Shown here one piece after another: positions 56,201-64,000 of a stretch of 64,000 bases of DNA. The notes beneath the pieces were generated by a model, which saw only the letters and a program-made list of their open reading frames with translations, had not been told where the DNA came from and made no database searches. Source of the stretch: Hordeum vulgare subsp. vulgare (taxonomy: Eukaryota; Streptophyta; Magnoliopsida; Poales; Poaceae); NCBI RefSeq assembly GCF_904849725.1, contig NC_058521.1:349058138-349122137 (forward strand), read 5' to 3'. The position numbers and the translations under genes were made by a program. Numbering within the stretch: the stretch's first letter is position 1; each line of letters starts with the position of its first letter.

Positions 56201-57129
56201 CGTGTCGATATTCCGAGGCTGGGCAGGACCCAGAAAAGTTTGTCCGGCCAGAGTGTTATCGAGCGTGACGGGACATGTGGTGCACCCCTGCAGGGATGAA
56301 AATTAACTATTCGGATAGCCGTGTCCACGGTTACAGGACGACTTGGAGTTGTGCCCCGATCTTATACAACTACAATTGTTACTTAACTGGAATTAGTTTG
56401 CCTCGGGATTGCTTCCTCGCAGGGAGTCGAGGGAGGATCTTTAGGCGTGACCTCACTTTAATATTGCTGCAACAATATGACTATTAATGTGTTACCCCTG
56501 TTCTACTCTCGTCTATTGCTGCAAGACCCCTGAAGATGCTAGTCTTCGATAGGACTAGGCCTTCCCTCTCTATTCTCGCATTGCTGCAGTCAGTCCACAT
56601 ATAACCCCCCCCCCCTTCTTTGATACTGATGCATAAATAGAATAGTTCTGATGTAAGACTTGCGAGTACTTTGGATGAGTACTCACCGCTGCTTTGCTCC
56701 CCCCTTGTTCCCTTGATCCGTTTGCTGCGACCAGATGATGAAGTCCAGGAGATGGAGGTCCCCGCCACCGACGACTGCTACCCCGACGGTGCCTACTACT
56801 ACGTGGAGGCCGCTGATGATCAGGAGTAGTTAGGAGGTTCCCAGGCAGGAGGCCTCGCCTCGTTCGATCGTTGTATCTTTTGTGCTAGCCTTCTCTAAGG
56901 CACCCCCATGTTGTTTTATGTCTGTACTCAGATATTTGTTGCTTCCGCTGACTCGTGTGCTTATCGAGCTTTCGTATTCTAGCCCTCGAGGCCCCTGTCT
57001 TGTAATATGGAGCTGATGTTATTTTATTTGTGTCTAGAGTTGTGTTGTGATATCTCCCCGTGAGTCCTTGGGTTTGATCGTACGCATTTGCGTGTATGAT
57101 TAGCGTACGATTAAGCCGAGGGCGTCACA
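53227..57129 (+). repeat. 3' LTR of D (3,903 bp)
   Basis: Near-identical to 43412-47311. Differences I noticed include C/G at the CTCCTSGCGCC site, T/C in CACCTYGGCCGG, G/A in GGGTRRACTCC, G/T in TTAATCTKATT, A/T in CCCGGWTACACGG, and G/T in CCCCTGKCTTG, plus A-run, C-run and other length changes. Confidence 0.95.
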
Positions 57130-58192
57130 ATGTTGGACAAGGAAGACAACATAATGAGTTGTGTTTGCTTATTTCCGAATGGAAGTTATATGGTTGTAGA
57201 TCCTTCAACATGTGTCGCTTGCTTCCACCTCATATTAGCCAAAAATGTCTGCATCAAGTAGAGATACTACTTGTGCATCCAAAAACCTTTAATCCAGTTA
57301 TGCCTTGAGAGTCCACCATACCTACCTATGGATTGAGCAAGATCCTCGAAGGAAGTTGTCATTGGTGCAAGCAATAAAAATTGATCTTTAAATACGTGTG
57401 ATTTATTAGTGCAAGGAAAATAAACTTTATACGAACTTGTGATATAGAAGAAATAAAAGCGACGGACTGCATAATAAAGTTCTTTATCACAAGGGGCAAT
57501 ATAAAGTGACGTTCTTTTGCGTTAAGGGATTGTGCATCCAACTGTAAAAGCGCATGACAACCTGTGCGTCCCTCTACGGAGGGCCTATCTCTTACCTTTA
57601 CTTTCTAGCACTTACCTTTATGAAAGAGTCGTGGTGATCTTTACCATTTCCGTTATTTATCCTTTATATTTTGGCAATTGTGATGTGTTGGGGAATGATC
57701 TAAATAAATACATCCACTCGGATGTGGGTGATCATGAGTTATTATTGTTGACATTACCCTTGACGTAAATAGTTGGGAGGCAAAATTATAATCCCCTATC
57801 TTTCTTTGTGCACGATTGAAACTTTGACCTCATAGGTACCGCATGAGTGTTAGCAATTATGAAAGACCATAAGATGATTGAGTATGTGTATTTGCTTTAC
57901 AAGCTCTTACATTGACACTTTCCTATGTTGCGATAAATTGGAATCGCTTCACTGACTGAAATCATAGTTTGTTAGTTCTCAATAGAGTTCTTGATTCATA
58001 TTTTACCTTGTGAATGAATTGTTACTCTAGCATAAGATATTCTATGTCAATATGTGTTGCTATTCTAGAGATGACCATGATGCCTTCATGTCCATATTTT
58101 ATTTTATCGACACCTCTATCTCTAAACATGTGGGCATATTTATCGATCTCGGCTTTCGCTTGAGGACAAGCGAGGTCTAAGCTTGGGGAAGT
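57130..58192 (+). other. 3' non-coding region of B, piece 3, and PPT
   Basis: About 1.06 kb of AT-rich untranslated sequence with no gene, ending in the PPT-like TCTAAGCTTGGGGAAGT (58176-58192) against the 3' LTR. Short frames at 57096-57308 and 57532-57768 have no family features. Confidence 0.75.
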
Positions 58193-59713
58193 TGATACAT
58201 CCATTTTGCATCATGCTTTTATATCAATATTTATTGCATTATGGGATATTAATGCACATTATGGTACAATACTTATGCCTTTTACCTCTTATTTTACAAG
58301 GTTTACATGAAGAGGGATAATGCGGGTAGCCGGAATTTTGGACTGGAAAAGGAGCAAATCTGAGAGGCCTATTCGCACAGCCCCAAAAGTCCTGAAAAGT
58401 TAGAGAGAATTGTTTTGGAATATACAAAAAATATTGGGTGAAATAAATACCAGAGGGGACCCACCAGGAGGTCACAAGCCAGGGGCGCGACCTACCCCCC
58501 TCGCCGCGCACGACAAGCTTGTGGGCCCCTGTCAGGCCTCCGGTGCCCATCTTATGCTATATGAAGGGTTTTGACCTGGGAAAAATCATATCAGAGCTTT
58601 CGGGACGAGGCGTCGCCGTCTCAAGACGGAACTTTGACAGAACCAATCTAGAGCTCCGACGGAGCTATTCTGCCGGTGAAACTTCCCTTCCGGAGGGGGA
58701 AATCGAAGCCATCTCCATCACCAAGGATCCTCTCATCGAGAGGGGGTCAATCTCCATCAACATCTTCATCATCACCATATCCTCTCCAAACCCTAGTTCA
58801 TCTCTTGTATCCGATCATTGTCTCAAAACCTCAGATTGGTACCTGTGGGTTGCTAGTAGTATTGATTACTCCTTGTAGTTGATGCTAGTTGGTTTATTTG
58901 GTGGAAGATTATAAGTTCAGATCCTCATTGATTATTAATACCCCTCGGATTATGAACATGAATATGCTTTGTGAGTATTTATGTTTGTTCCTGAGGACAT
59001 GGGATAAGTCTTGTTAAAGATAATCATGTGAATTTGGTATTCGTTTGATATTTTATTAATATGTATGTTGTCTCTCCTCTAGTGGTGTTACGTGAAAGTC
59101 GACTACATGACACTTCACCATTATCTGGGCCTAGGGGAAGGCATCGAGAAGTAATATGTAGATGATGGGTTGCTAGAGTGACAGCAGCTTAAACCCTACT
59201 TTATGCGTTGCTTCGTAAGGGGCTGATTTGGATCCATATGTTTCATGCTATGGTTAGATTTATCTTAATTATTCTTTCATAGTTGCGGATGCTTGCGAGA
59301 TAGATTAATAATAAGTGGGATGTTTGTCCAAGTAAGTGCAGCACCCTATCACTGGTCCACCCACATATCAAATTATCAAAGTAACGAACGCGAATCATAT
59401 GAGCATGATGAAAACTAACTTGACATAAATTCCCATGTGTCCTCGGGAGCACTTCTCTTTATATAAGAGTTTTTTCAGGCTTGTCCTTTGCTAGAAAAAA
59501 TATTGGGCCACCTTGCTGCACCATTGTTACATTTGTTACTTTCTACCCATTACGAATTACCTTATCAGAAAACTATCTATTACCGATAATTTTAGTGGTT
59601 GTATAGAATAAATTACTGAAAACCTCTTGTCATTTCCTTCTGCTCCTCGTTGGGTTCGACACTCATACTTATAAAAAGGACTACGATAGACCCCCTACAC
59701 TTGTGGGTCATCA
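58193..59713 (+). repeat. 3' LTR of B (1,521 bp)
   Basis: TGATACATCC...GTGGGTCATCA, counterpart of 25636-27136 with many substitutions and small indels. U3 inverted repeat at 58473-58527. Confidence 0.93.
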
Positions 59714-59745
59714 CTCCGTCATCAGCTGCCCAGAGAGACGAGTAG

Positions 59746-60217
59746 CTCTATACTTTTTGAACTTTTTGGTAACTTGTTGCCAAAGGGGGAGAAATGTATA
59801 GATCATGGACTTCGATTGGGAGAGAGCTTTTGACTTTATTTGCTCTCATTTTATTTGAAAACTTTGGTATTTTGGATGAATTTATCCCAATATTTGTGTT
59901 TTATCATACGCTTTGCTTGGTTGATGCTATGTTAGTATCCTTTTAGCTATCTCTGTGATGATCATTCACTTATATTGTTGAAGTCATGTGCATTACTATT
60001 CATTCTTATCTTGTATGTGCACCACCAAGATGTATGTGACATGGAAGAGTGACCCATGATTCTAATCGATTGTGCATTTGCAGTCAAACACAAATTTGAA
60101 AATAATGCTCAAATTTAGGGGGAGCTCTTGCTTTTGACATACTTCTCAAAGCTTTGATGCTAATCATTGATAATATCTTTTGTCGAAGCTTTCATCTATA
60201 TGTTGTCATCAATTACC
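59746..60217 (+). other. 3' non-coding region of M1
   Basis: AT-rich sequence between the env-like ORF stop (59743-59745) and the PPT. No gene. It contains CCAAAGGGGGAGAAATG (59779) and AGGGGGAGCTCTTG (60117), purine tracts like those that precede Copia LTRs, so up to three possible plus-strand primer sites occur in this 500-bp stretch. Confidence 0.6.
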
Positions 60218-60231
60218 AAAAGGGGGGAGAC
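60218..60231 (+). other. Polypurine tract of M1
   Basis: AAAAGGGGGGAGAC directly before the LTR start TGAAATCACAATTGC at 60232. Confidence 0.85.
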
Positions 60232-61746
60232 TGAAATCACAATTGCTCCCTAGGGTGGTTTTTATAATTGATCACAACATATGCATCATTGGACTAGTAT
60301 GTTTTTCCAAGTATATTTCAGAAAAGTTCAAAAGATGCTTTGTCTAAAGGCTTATGTGGAGATGCCCCTTGATGCAAGAAAGGAATAAGATTGGCTCAAG
60401 CTTCAAGCTAGAAGACTCTTCATTTTATATTTGTGATAAATCACTTTTGAGACCATAGGAAAGCCAATACTATTAAAAAGGGGGTGAGGTAGTAAAATGA
60501 GCTGACTGCTCAAGTGCTCAAAGTTAGCCACCAAAACACCCAGTCATTTTCCCACATAACCATTCTGTCCAATTCCACATACCCAAATTCGGTGTCACCA
60601 TCTTTCATATTTCGGACGCACCGAGTTTGACCTCATACAGAAACCCTAGCCATTCCCACCAAATTGGTGCAACCAAATCCATATCGGTGCCACCGAGTTC
60701 ACGGTGACCAACTTTCTGTTGCCTCTGTACGCAAAATCGGAATTTCCGAGTTTGAGTATCGGTGCCACCGAGTATGGTCATCTGACTGTTACCCACCTTT
60801 TCGGTGCCACCGAGTTGTGTATATCGGTCCCACCAAGATTCAAAAGTTGCTGCCTTTTGTGCTAATCGGTACCACTGAGTTTATGACTTCGGTGTCAGCG
60901 AGTTTGCCACTTTTAGAGTAACGGTTGGATTTTCGGTGCTGCCTATATATACCCCTTCACCCACCTCCCATTCCTGGGAGAACACTCAGAACGCACACTT
61001 CATTGCGAGATCCATTTTCTGAGAGAGAACCACCTAGTCATGTGTTGAGACCAAGATATTCCAATCCAATCATTTGAAACTTGATCTCTAACCTCCCCAA
61101 CCTGCTTTCCACCAAATCAATCTCTCCTACCCATCTCTCTTCTGTGAGAAGTGATTTTTTGCCGAGGGGACTATCTTTAGAAGCACAAGAGCAATGAGTT
61201 AATTGATCTACCACATCTATTACCTTTTGGAGGGTGGTACCTCCTAGATTGGTTAGGTGTCGCTTGTGATCCTCCTACTTTGTGTTGTGGAGTTGAACCA
61301 AGATGTTTGTAAGGTCAAGGAGATCGCCTACTTCGTGAAGATCTACCAAGAGTAAAGCTCGTCCTTCCTGGGCGGAAGCCATGCTGGAATAGACAAAGTC
61401 GCTTCTTCGTGGACCCCTTGTGGGTGGAGCCTTGCGTGGACTCTCGCAGCCGTTACACTCCGTGGGTTGAAATCTCCACTAACATGGACGTACGATAGCG
61501 CCACCTATCTAAACCATGCCAAAACTCGTCGTGTCAACCTCATGCGTTTGATCTCCCTACCTTACTACTTTACTTTACATTGCATGTTTTACATTCCGTT
61601 GCTACACTCTTAGAACTGCATGTGTAGGGTGCATTTGACATGATATAACTGCGAAAGCTGCCCCTCAATTAAAATTGGAAAAATGCAAAAAAATTGTCTT
61701 GTCAATTAGCCTAATCACCCCCCTCTATACATACTTTTGATCCTAT
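60232..61746 (+). repeat. LTR of M1 (3' LTR), about 1.5 kb
   Basis: Begins TGAAATCACAATTGCTCCCT. About nine near-palindromes of the type TCGGTGNCACCGA lie at 60588-60902, directly before the TATA box TATATATA (60944-60951). Ends near 61746 by comparison with the end of the next copy (62744), but the terminal CA is lost at the junction with the second LTR. Confidence 0.82.
60588..60902. repeat. Cluster of near-palindromic 15-mers in the M1 LTR
   Basis: Copies near 60588, 60610, 60683, 60758, 60800, 60832, 60865 and 60888, with a looser one at 60736; the best are ATCGGTGCCACCGAG (60683 and 60758) and TTCGGTGCCACCGAG (60800). Spacing is irregular, 20-75 bp. A decayed second cluster lies at 61790-62010 in the M2 LTR, and a third before the env-like ORF (21275-21442). 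Confidence 0.8.
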
Positions 61747-62744
61747 AGAAACCCTAGCCATTCCCACCAAAATCGGGGCAACCGAAATCATATCGGTGCT
61801 ACCGAGTTCAGGGTGACCTACTTTCTCCTGCCTCGGTACACAAAATTGGAATTTCCGACTTTGAGTATCGGTTTCACCAACTTTGGTCATCTCACCGTTA
61901 GCCACCTTTTTGGTGCCATCGAGTTGTGTATATCGGTCCCACCGAGATTCAAAAGTTGATGCCTTTTGTGCAAGTTGGTGCCATCAAGTTTATGACTTCG
62001 GTGTGACCGAGTTTGCCACTTAGGTGTAACGGTTGGATTTTGTGTGATGCTTATATATACCCCTTCACCCACCTCTCATTCGTGGGAGAAGCACTCCGAA
62101 CACACACTTCATTTCCAGATCCATTTTCTGAGGGAGAACCACCTACTCATGTGTTGAGACCAAGATATTCCAATCCAATCATTTGAAGCTTTATTTCTAG
62201 CATCCCAAAACTGCTTTCCACCAAATCAATCTCTCCTACCCATGCGTATTGTGTGAGAGAGTGATTTTGTGTTGAGGGGACTATCTTTAGAAGCACAAGA
62301 GCAATGAGTTCATCATTCTACCACATCTATTACCTTTTGGAGGGTGGTGCCTCCTAGATTGGTTAGCTGTCGCTTGGGAGCCTCCTACTTTGTGTTGTGG
62401 AGTTGAACCGACATGTTTGTAAGGGCCCTCTATGGACTCTCACAGCCATTACCCTCCGTGGGTTGAAGTCTCCACTAACATGGACGTACGATAGCGCCAC
62501 CTATCGGGACCATGCCAAAAATCATCGTGTCAACCTCATGCGTTTGATCTCCCTACCTTACTCCTTTACTTTACACTTGCATGTTTTACATTCCGCTGCT
62601 ACACTCTTAGAATTGCATGTGTAGGGTGTACTTGACTTTCCATAACTGCCAAAACTGCCCCTCAACTAAAATTGGGAAAAGGCAATTTTTATATCTTGTC
62701 AAGTAGTCTAATCACCCCCCTCTACACATATGTTCGATCGTACA
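61747..62744 (+). repeat. 5'-truncated LTR of M2
   Basis: Repeats the M1 LTR from 60639 onward (AGAAACCCTAGCCATTCCC), so its first about 407 bp are missing; it also lacks about 135 bp equivalent to 61315-61430. TATA box TATATATA at 62052-62059. Ends GATCGTACA just before the PBS. Confidence 0.82.
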
Positions 62745-62746
62745 AG

Positions 62747-62758
62747 TGGTATCAGAGC
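62747..62758 (+). other. Primer-binding site of M2
   Basis: TGGTATCAGAGC, complementary to initiator tRNA-Met, two bases after the LTR end. Confidence 0.9.
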
Positions 62759-62797
62759 TTTGGTCTCCATTGCATTGGTTTCGCAACCTAGGAGAGT

Positions 62798-64000
62798 ATG
62801 ACGTCTAGTGATGGAAATTATCACCATAGAAGTTCATAATTCAAAGGCACTAATTTTTCTAGTAGGAGCCATAAGATGAAAATGCATATTCTTGGCTTTA
62901 ATCCTCATGTTTGGGCTGTTATTCATGTTGGTGTGCAAGGTACTTCTTTGGAGAAGGGCATGAACCGGATCATGATGCGACAACAGAAGAACTGAAGATG
63001 TTGCAACTCAATGCTCAAGCCTGCGACATCATCTTCAACTATATATGCCTCGAAGAATTCAACAAAATCAGCTGTCTTGAGAATGCAAAAGAAATTTGGG
63101 ATACTTTTATCGATATGCACGAAGGTACTAATTCTGTCATAGAATCTAAGTTGGATGTGCTTCAAAGTCAGCTTGACAAGTTCAAGATGAAGGATGGTGA
63201 AGGTGTCGCCGAAATGTACTCTAAGCTAGCTCTCATCACCAATGAGATTGCCGGCTTAGAAAGCAAAGAGACGGCCGACAAATTCATCATCAAGAAGATA
63301 CTAAGAGATCGTGATGGAAAGTATGACACCATGTGCACATTGATCCAAATGATGCCAAACTACAAATATCTCAAGCCAACTGAAGTCACTGGTAGGATTT
63401 TTGCTCATGAGATGTCACTCAAGGACAAAGATGAGCTGCACAACAAGTCAAGCGGTGCTTACAAAGATTCATATGATGCTACCGCTACTTCAAAGGACAA
63501 TCTTGTCACTGATGAAGAGATAAGCCTCATGGTCAGAAAATTCAACAATTTCTACAAGAGTAAAGGGAAAGAGAGAGGCTCAAGCTCAAGACACGATGAT
63601 AAGTGTTTGTCTAGTCGTGACCGAAACTGCTACAATTGTGGGAAGCCCAGACACTACTCCAATGAGTGCTCGGCTCCCTACAAATGAAGAGAAGAGTCAC
63701 CTCGAAGACAAAGCTCAAGAGATTAGTCACCTCGCAGAGATATTAGGAATAGAGAAGATCGTTATGAATAAAGACACTCACGGAGAGGCAAGGAATCAGC
63801 GAAGCAGGACAAATACACCAAGAGCAGCTCAAGAACAAGACATCAAGCTCATGTTGGTGAATGGGTTTCTCGCTCCGAGTCTGACAACCATTCTGAGAGA
63901 AGTTATCACTCCAATTCCGACTATATTCAAGATGAAGGTGTTTCCAACATTGCACTTGTTTCTTCCAACTCCTACGACCTATTGGATTCACCAAAGGTAT
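62798..64000 (+). pseudogene. gag of M2
   Basis: Starts ATG 62798. An in-frame TAA at 62837-62839 and a frameshift near 62940-62955 lead into the long piece 62911-63687. The Copia-type gag domain is evident from MKMHILGFNPHVW, LENAKEIWDTFIDMHEG and IMPNYK-like segments. The zinc knuckle CYNCGKPRHYSNEC has C-C-H-C spacing but Arg where Gly is usual before the His. A TGA at 63685-63687 follows the knuckle; another frame then carries the Ser/Arg/Asp-rich continuation (about 63800-64000) to the window edge. It would bind RNA and form particles if intact. Confidence 0.85.

Larger units (their letters stand above)
43412..57129 (+). mobile_element. Element D: Tekay-like chromovirus, nearly intact
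   Basis: 5' LTR 43412-47311, PBS, accessory ORF 47631-48419, gag-pol 48703-53190, PPT, 3' LTR 53227-57129. Perfect target duplication atgtt (43407-43411 and 57130-57134). The LTRs (3,900 and 3,903 bp) differ by about a dozen substitutions and a few homopolymer lengths by eye. At 1.3e-8 substitutions per site per year that is in the region of 0.1-0.2 million years. It is the youngest insertion here and the only element with a complete set of catalytic residues. Inserted in the 3' non-coding part of B. Confidence 0.95.
25636..59713 (+). mobile_element. Element B: Athila-like Gypsy element, host of C and D
   Basis: 5' LTR 25636-27136, degenerate PBS, gag-protease-pol with stops and frameshifts (27243-31885), U3-like segment, ORF3 (32302-32835), a long 3' non-coding part in three pieces (32836-32962, 43146-43411, 57130-58192), PPT and 3' LTR 58193-59713. 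Target duplication ctccg is perfect (25631-25635 and 59714-59718). The LTRs differ visibly, roughly one base in ten over the first 200 bp, so the insertion is far older than D. Inserted near the 3' end of the M1 env-like ORF. Confidence 0.92.
22148..59745 (+). pseudogene. env-like ORF of M1 (plant-transposon domain plus coiled coil), split by H and B
   Basis: Three pieces, 22148-22248, 23730-25635 and 59719-59745, join in phase once solo LTR H, element B and one copy of each target duplication are removed; the total is 678 codons including the stop. The N-terminus is Ser/Pro/Lys-rich with basic KRARKR and PKKKKL patches (nuclear-signal-like). A central globular domain (about 24300-25060) resembles the Pfam 'putative plant transposon protein' domain (PF20167). 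A predicted coiled coil (about 25220-25400) is followed by an Asp/Glu run and a Ser/Thr/Pro tail. An in-frame TAG at 23785-23787 breaks it. SIRE elements carry such an env-like second ORF; its function is unproven and I see no signal peptide or membrane segment. Confidence 0.75.
19831..61746 (+). mobile_element. Element M1: Maximus/SIRE-like Copia element (host of F, H and B)
   Basis: Oldest layer in the window. Remaining parts: gag C-terminal region 19831-20398, spacer 20399-22147, env-like ORF in three pieces (22148-22248, 23730-25635, 59719-59745), 3' spacer 59746-60217, PPT 60218-60231 and LTR 60232-61746. The gag start and 5' LTR lie left of F, outside the window. No protease, integrase, reverse transcriptase or RNase H occurs between gag and the env-like ORF, where SIRE elements carry pol. 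So this is either a pol deletion or a pol-less subfamily. Confidence 0.8.
62747..64000 (+). mobile_element. Element M2: second Maximus/SIRE-like Copia element (5' part)
   Basis: PBS, gag and more run off the right edge. M2 follows the M1 LTR head-to-tail with no spacer other than its own truncated LTR. The order env-like ORF, PPT, LTR, PBS, gag is the arrangement expected from unequal recombination between LTRs or from a tandem insertion. Confidence 0.75.

Noticed and set aside
60588..60902. CRISPR-like array of spaced repeats
   Set aside because: Repeats are degenerate near-palindromes with irregular 20-75 bp spacing in a eukaryotic LTR.
1..64000. DNA transposons (CACTA, MITE, Helitron) or host genes
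   Set aside because: I saw no CACTA or other terminal inverted repeats, Helitron ends or host exons that are not better explained by LTR elements; small MITEs could be missed by eye.

Overview
This window looks like repetitive DNA from a large grass genome, most likely Triticeae (wheat, barley, rye or Aegilops). The evidence is recognition, not a database search: the LTR termini (TGATACGTC..., TGTGACATCC..., TGAAATCAC...), the gag-pol proteins and the extra ORFs all belong to families I associate with Triticeae. I found no host gene, rRNA gene, functional tRNA gene or CRISPR array. Almost every base can be assigned to an LTR retrotransposon, so the window is a stack of nested insertions.

Reconstruction, oldest to youngest. 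The base layer is a Maximus/SIRE-like Copia element (M1: gag remnant 19831-20398, spacer 20399-22147, env-like ORF 22148-59745 in three pieces, PPT 60218-60231, LTR 60232-61746). It is followed head-to-tail by a second copy (M2: truncated LTR 61747-62744, PBS 62747, gag 62798-64000 and beyond). Three things landed in M1: a Tekay-like chromovirus (F, 4562-19830), a solo LTR (H, 22249-23724, TSD gcagc) and an Athila-like element (B, 25636-59713, TSD ctccg). F was itself hit in its 5' LTR by a Tat/Grande-like element (E, ending at 4561) and in its 3' LTR by a minus-strand Athila-like element (A, 7700-17475). A carries a solo LTR inside it (G, 9461-11168, TSD catgc). B was hit by a minus-strand Athila-like element (C, 32963-43145) and by a nearly intact chromovirus (D, 43412-57129, TSD atgtt). 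Removing the insertions rejoins the interrupted frames exactly; the M1 env-like ORF rejoins in phase across both H and B.

Only D looks capable of coding for its own proteins: it has one uninterrupted 1,495-codon gag-pol frame with all catalytic residues, two ~3.9-kb LTRs differing by about a dozen substitutions, an intact PBS and PPT, and an extra 262-codon ORF between PBS and gag. All others are broken by stops, frameshifts or deletions, and A, C, F and M1 lack most or all of pol.

The most interesting theme is the accessory genes. E carries a multi-exon gene on the strand opposite to its LTR, with a TATA-like box and a leader intron. C has an LTR-U3-like segment and a 222-bp leader intron directly before its 3' ORF. 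B has a U3-like segment and TATA before its 3' ORF. M1 has a cluster of near-palindromes and a TATA box before its env-like ORF that matches the cluster in its own LTR. D's extra ORF has the pattern of a double-stranded-RNA-binding fold. Together these suggest that several unrelated plant retrotransposons run their accessory genes as separate transcription units. That is inference from sequence; no expression data are available here.
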